Shown here one piece after another: positions 17,486 through 25,367 of a stretch of 64,000 bases of DNA. Below the pieces are notes generated by a model. That model worked only from the letters and a program-made list of their open reading frames with translations, had not been told where the DNA came from and did no database searches. This stretch comes from Natribaculum luteum (GTDB taxonomy: Archaea > Halobacteriota > Halobacteria > Halobacteriales > Natrialbaceae). Location: assembly GCF_023008545.1 (NCBI RefSeq), contig NZ_CP095397.1, positions 1 through 64,000 of the forward strand, given 5' to 3'. How positions within the stretch are numbered: the first letter of the stretch is position 1; each line of letters starts with the position of its first letter. The translations under genes were made by a program, and so were the position numbers.

Positions 17486-19135
17486 TCAGATCGCTTTCAG
17501 CGTCTCGTCGTCGGGTTCGTAACACTGACCGCCCATCAGCGCGTCCTGGATCGCCGACTCGACGTCGTCTTCGGTCGCGCCGGTCTCGTCGGCGACCGTC
17601 TCGATCACCGTCGAACGGTCGGCTCCGCTCCCGTCGTCTAACTCGTTCATCGTCTCGACGACGCGGGCTTGCAGGTCGACGTCCTCGAGGTCGGCATCGT
17701 CGTCTTCGTCCTCGTCGTCGTCGGTCGCGTCGCTCTCGTCGACCTGCTCGTCGACGGCCGCCGCCGGAGTCGCCTCCTCGAGGTCCTCGGCCGGTTCGGT
17801 CTCGTCTTCGATCGTCTCGACTGCGTCTTCGGCCGGTTCGGCGCTCTCCGCCGGCGTCTCGTCGGCGCTCTCCGCCGGCGTCTCGTCGCCGCCCTCGCGG
17901 TCGTCCGGTTCGGGCACGTCGATGTCCGCCTCGCCCGGGTCGCCGACTTCGGCTCCGGTCGAGAACTCGGCACCGAACTCCTCCTCGAGTTCCTGTCGCT
18001 CCTCGTCGTCCATCTCGTACATGCCGTCGTCGAAGCCGCCCGACTCGAAGTCGCCGAGGTCGTCGCCGTCGTCGTCCATCGACCCGTCGAGCACCTCACC
18101 GTCACGTTCGGCGGCGTCCATCGGCGACTCGGCTGCAGGCTCCGATTCCGACTCCCGGTCGGATTCGGCGTCGAACTCGACCACCGTCTCGGACTCCTCG
18201 GTCGACCCGGGCGAGTCCGCACTCGCGTCCTCGGTGCCTTCGCTCGAGGCGGTCGACTCGGTCGCCGTCGGTGTCGTAGACTCCGCGTCGCCGGACGACG
18301 TCTCACCGACCGTCGCCGAGGTCGCTTCGGCTTCTGCGTCGGCTTCGACTACCGGCTCGGATTCCGGTGTGGACGCCGCACTCGCAGGTGCCACGTCGAC
18401 CCCGAGGCTCCCCCGCTCGGCGAGTGCGGCGAAACTCGGGGCGTCGGGGGCCGTCGCGTCGGGCTGGCGGCCGAACGGTTCGACCTGGTCGCGCTCGCCC
18501 GCGATCACCTGAACGGCGTCGACCGCGAGGTCGTACAGTCCCTCGAGGTACGCGGGCGTCGTCCCGTAGTGGTCCTGTGCCAGCGGGATTCCTGCAGCAA
18601 GTCCCTCCTCGAGTCCGCTCTCGAGGAGCGCGTCCTCGAGGGCGTCGCCGTAGACGTCGAGGTCGGCCGCCCGCGCGTAGGCGGCGATGCGCTCGATCGT
18701 CTGTTCGGCCGTGCCGACGACCCAGCGGTCGCGGGTGTCGGCGTCGACGGTGGCGATGCTCTCCGGTCGGATGGAGGTGTAGACGCGATCGGAGTCGTCG
18801 GGCTGGAACGTGCGGGCCTTGCCCGTGACCGCGACGAAAAGCGGCGGCTCGACCTGCTCTAAGAAGGCGAGTTCGTCGGGCTGGTACTGTCCGGCGTAGA
18901 CGACGAACGCGCCGGTCGGATCGACCACGCGAGCCCGGAGCATCTCCTCGTTGACCTGCGTAATCTCGGTGAGCGTCCCCACGACGAACAGCCGGTTGAC
19001 CCGCGCACCTGTGGGCGTGACGACGTAGTTCGGTGCGCGCTCCTCGTCGCTCTCGGTGTGGGAAAGCGTCGCGTCGTCGTACTCCGCCGCGAACAGGCGG
19101 TAGGCGATCTCGCGACCGCCACCCTCGACGCTCAT
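17486..19135 (-). CDS. rpap1: RPA-associated protein
   Basis: A 549-residue protein of the haloarchaeal RPAP family. The N-terminal part (about 1-220) has an OB-fold-like domain (REIAYRLFAAEY, RVNRLFVVGTLTEI, FVVYAGQYQPDELAFLEQV). A long acidic Ser/Thr/Glu/Asp-rich linker follows (about 240-480). A compact C-terminal helical domain (about 490-549, ARVVETMNELDDGSGADRSTVIETV) resembles a winged-helix or helical bundle. It complexes with RPA1 in Haloferax. Its ATG overlaps the rpa1 stop in an ATGA. Upstream in-frame starts inside rpa1 are rejected. The linker contains a 24-bp tandem DNA duplication (17840-17887). Confidence 0.9.
   Translation of the reverse strand: MSVEGGGREIAYRLFAAEYDDATLSHTESDEERAPNYVVTPTGARVNRLFVVGTLTEITQVNEEMLRARVVDPTGAFVVYAGQYQPDELAFLEQVEPPLFVAVTGKARTFQPDDSDRVYTSIRPESIATVDADTRDRWVVGTAEQTIERIAAYARAADLDVYGDALEDALLESGLEEGLAAGIPLAQDHYGTTPAYLEGLYDLAVDAVQVIAGERDQVEPFGRQPDATAPDAPSFAALAERGSLGVDVAPASAASTPESEPVVEADAEAEATSATVGETSSGDAESTTPTATESTASSEGTEDASADSPGSTEESETVVEFDAESDRESESEPAAESPMDAAERDGEVLDGSMDDDGDDLGDFESGGFDDGMYEMDDEERQELEEEFGAEFSTGAEVGDPGEADIDVPEPDDREGGDETPAESADETPAESAEPAEDAVETIEDETEPAEDLEEATPAAAVDEQVDESDATDDDEDEDDDADLEDVDLQARVVETMNELDDGSGADRSTVIETVADETGATEDDVESAIQDALMGGQCYEPDDETLKAI
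17840..17887. repeat. tandem 24-bp duplication inside rpap1
   Basis: Two identical 24-bp units (17840-17863 and 17864-17887) encode a doubled eight-residue acidic segment of the DETPAESA type in the disordered linker. It looks like a recent slippage product and probably varies between strains. Confidence 0.8.
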
Positions 19136-20406
19136 GCTCCCACCTCCGCGAGGAATGCGACCGCTCGATCGGCCGGATCGTCCGCGCTCTCCTCGAACGA
19201 CGTCGCGTCGAGGTTCGCACCGTACTCGTCGACCGAGAGGTGTCCGCGCACGCGGTACTCGCGGCCGACGATACGCTCGCGGATCGTATCGGCGACGGCT
19301 TCCTGGTCCATCGCGTCGCGGGCCTCCTCGAGGGCGTCCTCGAGGGTGCCGCCGTAGACCTGCGCGGTGAGTTCGTCGTCCAGAACGACGGTGACGGTCC
19401 CCGTCCCGTCGTCGAGGATCGCCTTCACTCGCAGATCGTCGACGCCGTCGACGCTGCCGTGGGTGCGACACTGTCCTTTCTGGATGACGCGGTTGCACTC
19501 GGGACAGCGCTGGATGAGCCCGGAGCCGTCGCGGACCGCGATCAGGTTGCCGACGAGACAGACGTCGTAGACGCCGCCCGTCGCGACCGCCTCGCCGACG
19601 TCCATCTCCGGCGCTTCGGTGCCGACGTCGACCTCGCGCTCGAGTGGCGCCACCGTGGAGAACTCGGAGACGTTCACCTCGGGGACGCCGCGGAACTCCC
19701 GGACGTAAGCGTTCTCGATCCGGACCGACGCGCCCTCCTCGATCGCCGGATCCGGATCCCAGTTGGTAAACGGCAGTCGACCGCTCTCGTCACCGAAGAC
19801 GCCGCTCAGGATGTCCGTCTCGCCGTCGCGGCCGTCGATCGTCCGCCGCTCGCACTCGAGCACCGCGACCTCGATCGTCACCGCACGGTCGCCCGTCCGG
19901 AGGCCGGCGAGGTCGGCCTCACCGCCGATCTCGTATGGCACCTCGAGCCCGTCGTCCACGAAGGCGATCGAGGTGCTCTCGCCGAGGTTGAGTTCGGGTT
20001 CGCCGTCCCACTCGCGTACGGAGGCGTTTCCCGCGGTGATCGTGTCGCCGGGCGAGAGGCCGAAGTCCTCCCAGGCGGTGTAGTCGACGACGCCCGTCTC
20101 GTCCGCGAGTCGTCCCTCGACGATGACGTGGTCCGATCCCTGGTAGCGGATCGAGCGCTTGCCCGCCGAGAGCACCGTCGCGGTGACGGTGACGTTGCTC
20201 GAGTCGGGCGTGATCTCCGCGACGTCGACGGACGTCGGCGTGGCGCCGCCGCCCGCGGAGTCGTCGCCGTACTTTCGTCGCAAGCTCTGTTTCGCCTCGT
20301 CGATCGGTACGCTGTACTCGACGAGGTTCGCCAGGTCGCTTTTGACCTCCTCTTTGTCGACGCCGAGGTCGGAGGCGAGATCCTCGGCATGATCATCGAG
20401 ATCCAT
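19132..20406 (-). CDS. rpa1: replication protein A, RPA1 type (single-stranded DNA-binding)
   Basis: A 424-residue single-stranded DNA-binding protein. An N-terminal helical segment (1-55) is followed by three OB-fold-like units (about 65-170, 175-275 and a third around 280-400) and a zinc motif C-x2-C-x8-C-x2-H (residues 301-316). Length and layout match haloarchaeal RPA1. The ATG at 20406 sits 27 bases after a TATA-like box, supporting this start over longer in-frame starts. It is the first gene of rpa1-rpap1-rpe and acts in replication and repair by coating single-stranded DNA. Confidence 0.93.
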   Translation of the reverse strand: MDLDDHAEDLASDLGVDKEEVKSDLANLVEYSVPIDEAKQSLRRKYGDDSAGGGATPTSVDVAEITPDSSNVTVTATVLSAGKRSIRYQGSDHVIVEGRLADETGVVDYTAWEDFGLSPGDTITAGNASVREWDGEPELNLGESTSIAFVDDGLEVPYEIGGEADLAGLRTGDRAVTIEVAVLECERRTIDGRDGETDILSGVFGDESGRLPFTNWDPDPAIEEGASVRIENAYVREFRGVPEVNVSEFSTVAPLEREVDVGTEAPEMDVGEAVATGGVYDVCLVGNLIAVRDGSGLIQRCPECNRVIQKGQCRTHGSVDGVDDLRVKAILDDGTGTVTVVLDDELTAQVYGGTLEDALEEARDAMDQEAVADTIRERIVGREYRVRGHLSVDEYGANLDATSFEESADDPADRAVAFLAEVGA

Positions 20407-20428
20407 CACTCGCCTTTCGTCCGGGGGC

Positions 20429-20436
20429 ATAAAAAG
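20429..20436 (-). promoter_or_regulatory. TATA box of the rpa1-rpap1-rpe operon
   Basis: Read on the minus strand this is TTTTTATG, centred about 27 bases before the rpa1 ATG at 20406. It is a strong candidate because the flanks are GC-rich, and it decides the rpa1 start. Confidence 0.6.
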
Positions 20437-20660
20437 CGTTCCCGCAGCGGGGCGAAAGTGGACTGAGGACGACTCGAGCGTCACCGCAGTCAGTGGACCC
20501 GCCCCGTCGACTCGATTCGTTCCGGTCTGCTCCAGACGGGCTCGAGATACCGTGGAGAAATGTATTGAACGCTGGTATTCGATATCGAAAGAACTAGTCC
20601 CTCAGTGATAAACTTCGTTCGTCCCGAGGAAATAACTGTTGTTAGCGCATCATATGCTCT

Positions 20661-20984
20661 ATGGGTGGTGAGGCCGACTGGGGGACCATGTTCGAGGCAC
20701 TCAAAAACGTCTATCGACGGCGACTGCTGGTCGAACTCTTCGAGCGCAACCCCCAGGAAGACCGCGTAATCGTCCCCGAGGGCGTTCACGCTGGCGAAAA
20801 GGAACTCTCTGCGCTACAGACGAAGTTCGTTCACACGCACCTCCCCCTGCTCGAGCAGGCGGGATACGTCACCTGGGACAGAGAGAGCCACGAGGTCACC
20901 AGAGGGCCGGAGTTCGACGAGATTCGGCCGTTCCTCGAGTTGATCGAGGATCACCGCGACGAACTCCCGTCGGGCTGGATCTGA
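20661..20984 (+). CDS. small winged-helix DNA-binding protein
   Basis: A 107-residue protein with a winged-helix shape: a helix in WGTMFEALKNVYRRRLLVELFER, a recognition-helix region around QTKFVHTHLPLLEQAGYVTWD, and a wing VTWDRESHEVTRGPEFDEIRP. This layout is common in haloarchaeal single-domain regulators (ArsR/DUF7344-like). No ligand domain or cysteine is visible. It stands alone, divergent from the rpa1 operon with about 250 bases between, so it could regulate itself or its neighbours; that is inference. Confidence 0.72.
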   Translation: MGGEADWGTMFEALKNVYRRRLLVELFERNPQEDRVIVPEGVHAGEKELSALQTKFVHTHLPLLEQAGYVTWDRESHEVTRGPEFDEIRPFLELIEDHRDELPSGWI

Positions 20985-21057
20985 CCGATCGCCGTCGGTT
21001 CTGGTCGGACGCGTCGTCCAACGACAGCCACGACTCTCGTTTGCGATATCGACGGCG

Positions 21058-22176
21058 CTATCGCGCGTCCGGCTCTGGCCGCTCGTCCAGCGTGACGGTT
21101 TCCGTCGTCTGCTCGCCGTCGCGGACGACGGTCACTTCGACGTCGTCACCCGGCGACGTCTCGGTCGCGAGGTAACTGCCGAGTTCCTCACCGTTTCGGA
21201 TCTCCCGGTCGTCGATTTCGACGATGACGTCGCCGCCGACGGGCACCTCCTGGCCGGATACCGTCTCGGTACCGGTCGACTCCTCGAGCGCGTCCGCCGA
21301 CGGTCCGTCGGGGACGGTCGCCTGGACGTAGACGCCGTTCGTCCGCTCGAGGCCGTTCGCTTCGGCCAGCGTCGGCGTCACATCGATCGTCTGCACTCCG
21401 AGATACGGGTGAGCGTAGTCGCCGTCTTCGATCAGCGCCGGGACGACGCGCTCGACGAGCGACGGGCCGATGGCGAAACCGAGGTTCTCGCCGCCGCCGG
21501 CGCTGTTGACGCCGACGACCGTCCCGTCGCAGGTGACGAGCGGGCCACCGCTGTTGCCGGGGTTGATCGGCGCGTCGGTCTGGACCGTGTTCGGGATCAG
21601 AAAGCCCTGCTGGCTGGGGATCGAGCGGTCGACTGCACTGACGATCCCCTCGGTGATCGTCCCCTGGAGGCCGAACGGACTGCCGAGTGCGGCCACCCGT
21701 TCGCCCGGCTGGGGCGGTTGCGCGACGATCTGGAGTGCGTCTGCGGATTCGGGTGGATCGTCGACGGCGACGACCGCGAGGTCGCTGCCGACGTCGGTGC
21801 CGACGACGTCGCCCTCGCGCGAGACGCCGTTGCTGAACTCGATCGTCACCTGGTCTTGCTCCCTGACGACGTGCTGGTTCGTGACGACGGAGGCCGTCTC
21901 GTTCTCGAGGTCGTAGACGAATCCCGACCCGAGTCCGCCGCCGCGGGGGTCGTCATCGGTCGTCGTTCCGACCTGTACCTGGACGACCGACGTGATGGTC
22001 TCCTCGTACAGGTCGGTGTAGTTACACGCCGTCGCGTCGTCGTCAGTGACGGTGTCGTTATTCTGCTGCAGTCGCGCGTCTTCGTTCGATACCGGTCGTA
22101 CAGCCATACTCGGAATCGTTCCCGCGAAGAGCAACAGCACGGCCAGGAGAACGACGGTCGGCACGGATCGTTTCAT
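21058..22176 (-). CDS. HtrA/DegP-type secreted serine protease with PDZ domain
   Basis: A 372-residue protein. The signal or anchor helix is MKRSVPTVVLLAVLLLFAG. A trypsin-like domain (about 50-245) carries H102 (TNQHVV), D132 (SDLAV) and S209 (PGNSGGPL), with the oxyanion and specificity loop SPFGLQGTITEGIVS. One PDZ domain follows (about 260-365, containing GGDVIVEIDDREIRN). It probably degrades or holds misfolded proteins outside the membrane. The ATG at 22176 is favoured by a ribosome-binding-like GGTGGT just upstream and a TATA box 25-34 bases upstream; longer starts are Arg-rich and rejected. Confidence 0.92.
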   Translation of the reverse strand: MKRSVPTVVLLAVLLLFAGTIPSMAVRPVSNEDARLQQNNDTVTDDDATACNYTDLYEETITSVVQVQVGTTTDDDPRGGGLGSGFVYDLENETASVVTNQHVVREQDQVTIEFSNGVSREGDVVGTDVGSDLAVVAVDDPPESADALQIVAQPPQPGERVAALGSPFGLQGTITEGIVSAVDRSIPSQQGFLIPNTVQTDAPINPGNSGGPLVTCDGTVVGVNSAGGGENLGFAIGPSLVERVVPALIEDGDYAHPYLGVQTIDVTPTLAEANGLERTNGVYVQATVPDGPSADALEESTGTETVSGQEVPVGGDVIVEIDDREIRNGEELGSYLATETSPGDDVEVTVVRDGEQTTETVTLDERPEPDAR

Positions 22177-22200
22177 ACCACCAAAAGAAGCGCCGAGATC

Positions 22201-22210
22201 GGAATAAAAC
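22201..22210 (-). promoter_or_regulatory. TATA-like promoter of the HtrA gene
   Basis: On the minus strand GTTTTATTCC lies about 25-34 bases before the ATG at 22176 and supports that start. Confidence 0.55.
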
Positions 22211-22449
22211 GGGTCGATCGTTGTCCCCGGAACGACGTCCGTTGTTCGAGTGCGCCGCACCGATTCACCTCTCGGCCGGGCGAATCGAGCGCGATCCGCT
22301 ATTGAACGTTTCATCACGGCCCGGGTGTCGATTATTCCGCCGCAGATCGCGAAAGATCTCATTACCGCTGGTTCAACGTGAATTTATCTCGAGTCGAGCT
22401 CGATCCCCACACCGAAACTGGCTTCGGCGGCGGCGTCTACCGACCGCGC

Positions 22450-23121
22450 ATGCACGTCGTCGTCAACGCCGCGATGAGCGCGGACGGAAAACTCTCCTCG
22501 AGACGTCGCGAGCAGATCGCGATCAGTGGTCCCGACGACTTCGCGCGCGTCGACCGCCTGCGCGCGGACAGCGACGCGGTCGTCGTCGGCGTCGGGACCG
22601 TCCTCGCCGACGATCCACACCTCACGCTCGACGACGCCGACCTGCGAACGCGCAGACTCGAGGCGGGCGAGCCCGAACACCCGGCTCGCGTCGTCGTCGA
22701 CTCGCGGGCACGGACCCCGACGGACGCGCGAATCCTCGACGACGCGGCGACGACCTACCTGCTCGTCAGCGAGGCGGCGAGCGTCGAACGCCGGGCCGAA
22801 CTCTCCCGGGCAGGCGTCGAGTTCGTCACCGCCGGCGAGACGCGGGTCGACCTCCTGCGGGCGTTCGCCGCCCTCGAGCGGGAGGGACTCGAGGAGATCA
22901 TGGTCGAGGGCGGCGGCGAACTGATCTTCTCGCTGTTCGAGGCCGGCCTTGTCGACGAGTGCTCGGTGTTCGTCGGGCCGACAGTCATCGGCGGCCGCGA
23001 CGCGCCGACGCTGGCCGACGGCGAGGGATTCGTCGAACGGTTCCCGCGGCTCGAGCTCGAGGGGCTCGAACGGATGGACGGCGGCGCGTTGCTGCGCTGG
23101 TCCGTCGCGGACGACGACTGA
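22450..23121 (+). CDS. arfC: 2,5-diamino-6-(ribosylamino)pyrimidinone 5'-phosphate reductase (archaeal RibD C-terminal type)
   Basis: A 223-residue RibD C-terminal/DHFR-like reductase. Blocks seen are MHVVVNAAMSADGKLSS, the ISGPDDFARVDRLRADSDAVVVGVGTVLADDP signature, PARVVVDSRARTP and EIMVEGGGELIFSLFEAGLVDE. It reduces the ribosylamino-pyrimidine with NAD(P)H in archaeal riboflavin and F420 precursor synthesis. The ATG at 22450 gives the family's usual length; a GTG at 22378 would add 24 unrelated residues. A TATA-like stretch GAATTTATCT at about 22381-22390 could drive it with a short leader. Confidence 0.9.
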   Translation: MHVVVNAAMSADGKLSSRRREQIAISGPDDFARVDRLRADSDAVVVGVGTVLADDPHLTLDDADLRTRRLEAGEPEHPARVVVDSRARTPTDARILDDAATTYLLVSEAASVERRAELSRAGVEFVTAGETRVDLLRAFAALEREGLEEIMVEGGGELIFSLFEAGLVDECSVFVGPTVIGGRDAPTLADGEGFVERFPRLELEGLERMDGGALLRWSVADDD

Positions 23122-23135
23122 TCCCGCACCAGCCG

Positions 23136-24050
23136 TCAGTTCTCGTGGTGGCCGTCGAAAAATGCCCGGAGCGCCTCGCGAACGAAGTCGTCGACGCGCG
23201 CCCGGTCGACGCTCCGACCCGCGTGCTCGGCTGGATCGATCGCCGACAGTCGAACCTCGCCCGGGTCGAACAGCCGACCGACGACGGCGTCGCCCTCGCC
23301 GCGGCGCTTACGCTCGACGAGATCCCGCGTTCGCTCGACGAACTCCGGATCGAACCGTTCGCCGTGTTCCTCGAGAAAACGCGGGAAGTCGAGCGTCGGG
23401 AACGCGTGAGTCTCGCGGACGTACATCGCGTAGAGGACGGCACGGGCGACGTAGAGGTGGCGTTTGACTGTCCGATCCGTCGCGCCCTCCTCGTACTCGC
23501 CGGCCGGGACCGTCAGCGGGTCGTGATCGTCGCGGTCGTCGCCGTCGCCTGCCGGCCGAACCAGGTACTCGTCGTCGCGTTCGTCGAGGACGAGGTAGGC
23601 GAGGTCGCCGTCCTCGAGCAGTCGCCCCTGGAGGTACTTGCGGTACTGTCTCCGGGCGAGCGACCGGTAGTGGTGATAGAGCGCGATCGGGGCGAACGAG
23701 TCGCCGACGTCGTCCTCGAGTCGTTTCAGCGGCTCGAACTCGCGGTAGCGAAGCGGGCTGTGGAGGAACTCGAAGGCGGTCGGGTTGGAGTCGACGACCA
23801 GTTCGGCGAACCGGCGGACGTTCCAGCCGTGACACTCGACGTCGCCGACGGCATCGTCGAGCGACGTCTCGTAGCCGTCGAGCGTCGCGTACTCGAGTGG
23901 ATGCTGGGCGAACAGCACCGTCACGTCGTAGTCGCTGTCGGCGTCGGCGAGGTTCAAGGCGCGGCTGCCGACGTCGCGGGCGGCGACGACGGCGACGCCG
24001 TGGCGGGCTTCGAACGTCTCGAGTGCGGCCGTCACCGAGGAGTTTGCCAT
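23136..24050 (-). CDS. predicted nucleotidyltransferase (COG3541/YcgL type)
   Basis: A 304-residue protein of the DNA polymerase beta-like nucleotidyltransferase superfamily. The signature GSRALNLADADSDYDVTVLF near residue 28 supplies the GS and the D-x-D metal ligands. A long helical region follows with LYHHYRSLARRQYRKYL, typical of COG3541 proteins. Their substrate is unknown. The ATG at 24050 begins MANSSVTAALETFEARHG; longer in-frame starts are rejected. It is divergent from the HD hydrolase gene at 24153 with only 102 bases between, so the two could share control. Confidence 0.85.
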   Translation of the reverse strand: MANSSVTAALETFEARHGVAVVAARDVGSRALNLADADSDYDVTVLFAQHPLEYATLDGYETSLDDAVGDVECHGWNVRRFAELVVDSNPTAFEFLHSPLRYREFEPLKRLEDDVGDSFAPIALYHHYRSLARRQYRKYLQGRLLEDGDLAYLVLDERDDEYLVRPAGDGDDRDDHDPLTVPAGEYEEGATDRTVKRHLYVARAVLYAMYVRETHAFPTLDFPRFLEEHGERFDPEFVERTRDLVERKRRGEGDAVVGRLFDPGEVRLSAIDPAEHAGRSVDRARVDDFVREALRAFFDGHHEN

Positions 24051-24152
24051 GCTGTGGCGTGATTCACGTCCGGGGGTGAACTGTCCTGCGATCACCTCAC
24101 GAACACTCAGGCGATTCAAAACAGCTTTGTGACACACTTCGAACCGATCGGT

Positions 24153-24788
24153 ATGAGCCACGACCGCGTCCGTTCGATCGCCCGATCGTACTTCGACGAC
24201 CGAGTGTCGCCTGCCCACGACTGGCACCACGTCGAACGGGTGGCGTCGCTCGCCCGGCGTCTCGTGGCGGATCGGTCGGACGTCGACGGGGACGTCCTCG
24301 AGTTCGCCGTCTTGCTCCACGATATCGGTCGGCCCAAAGAGGACGCCGGCGAGATCGACGATCACGCCGCGTGGGGCGCTCGAGAGGCCCGCCGGATCCT
24401 CGAGGAGTTGGCAGTCGACGACGAGCGGATCGACGCCGTCTGCCACTGCGTTCGGGCACACCGGTACTCGAACGACGTCGAGCCGACGACGGCCGAAGCG
24501 CGGCTCCTCTCGGACGCGGACAACCTCGATGCCCTCGGCGCGGTCGGCGTCGCCAGGGCCTTCTCCTACGGCGGAGAGTACGGAGCGCCGATCCACGATC
24601 CCGACCATCCGATCGACGCCGACGAGTCGGCAGCTGTACGGACGAGCGTGAACCACCTGCGAACGAAGATCCTCGACCTCCCCGAGCGAATGTACACCGA
24701 CGCGGGACGGGAACTGGCCGAGCAGCGACAGGCGTTCGTCCGCGAGTACCTCGAGCAACTCGAGGCAGAACTCACAGGTCGGCGGTGA
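24153..24788 (+). CDS. HD-domain phosphohydrolase
   Basis: A 211-residue HD protein. HDWHHVERV (about 21-29), LLHDIGRPK with the HD pair, HCVRAHRYS, and the aspartate in LSDADNLDALGAVGVAR make up the metal site, matching YedJ/predicted nucleotide phosphohydrolases. Its natural substrate is not predictable. The ATG at 24153 (MSHDRV) is preferred over a GTG at 24129. It is divergent from the nucleotidyltransferase gene. Confidence 0.88.
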   Translation: MSHDRVRSIARSYFDDRVSPAHDWHHVERVASLARRLVADRSDVDGDVLEFAVLLHDIGRPKEDAGEIDDHAAWGAREARRILEELAVDDERIDAVCHCVRAHRYSNDVEPTTAEARLLSDADNLDALGAVGVARAFSYGGEYGAPIHDPDHPIDADESAAVRTSVNHLRTKILDLPERMYTDAGRELAEQRQAFVREYLEQLEAELTGRR

Positions 24789-24803
24789 GAGTTCGGAGAA
24801 CGG

Positions 24804-25214
24804 TCAGTGACCGCTCGCTCGCCGGTGACGACGGTAGACGACGCCGCCGAGCAGCGAGACGGCGACGACGCCGAACAGCGGACGGAGCGGATCGAAGTAG
24901 GTCATCAGCGCCGAGGAACTGAACAGCGCGAGCAGGAAGGCGTTACAGGTCGGGCAGGCGACCGCGAAAAAGCCCCCGATCGTGCCGGCGTACGCACACC
25001 GGTCGCCGGAGCACTCCTCGAGCGTCGACCGCTGGATCACGTAGACGCCGGCCAGGATCGAGGTGAGCACGAGAAAGAGGTAGTCGAGCGGCGTCCGGGG
25101 GACCATCCGGATGTAGAGCGGATTTGGAACGAGGTCGGAGACGACTCCGAAGAGCAGAAAGACGCCGACGCTGACGGCGAGGCCCCTCGCGAGCTGCGTG
25201 CGTGTGAGATCCAT
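24804..25214 (-). CDS. small membrane protein with CPTCN motif, unknown function
   Basis: A 136-residue protein with about four hydrophobic segments (about 10-27, 42-60, 77-98 and 108-127). A Cys pair in LEECSGDRCAY sits in a loop, and ACPTCNAFLL lies at the start of the third helix, a C-x2-C placed at the membrane surface. Such motifs may be redox or metal sites. It ends VVYRRHRRASGH. The ATG at 25214 is chosen because upstream in-frame codons read like non-coding DNA. It converges with the HD hydrolase gene, with 15 bases between. Confidence 0.75.
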   Translation of the reverse strand: MDLTRTQLARGLAVSVGVFLLFGVVSDLVPNPLYIRMVPRTPLDYLFLVLTSILAGVYVIQRSTLEECSGDRCAYAGTIGGFFAVACPTCNAFLLALFSSSALMTYFDPLRPLFGVVAVSLLGGVVYRRHRRASGH

Positions 25215-25367
25215 CGTCCGTCCCGTTCTTTCTGCTGTGGGAATATATCGGCTGTGAAAGTCGCCGACGTGACAGCTCTCTGCGACACGGTATCGAATCG
25301 AAACCGGCCCGACCTGCCGGGTCGAGAAGGGCTTTTTGCCGGGGTTTACTACCACCCGTAGGTTCTC

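Noticed and set aside
16447-18279. 610-codon plus-strand frame opposite rpe and rpap1
   Set aside because: Its product is mostly Arg/Pro/Ser repeats, a mirror of the acidic linker of rpap1. The minus-strand genes carry clear motifs.
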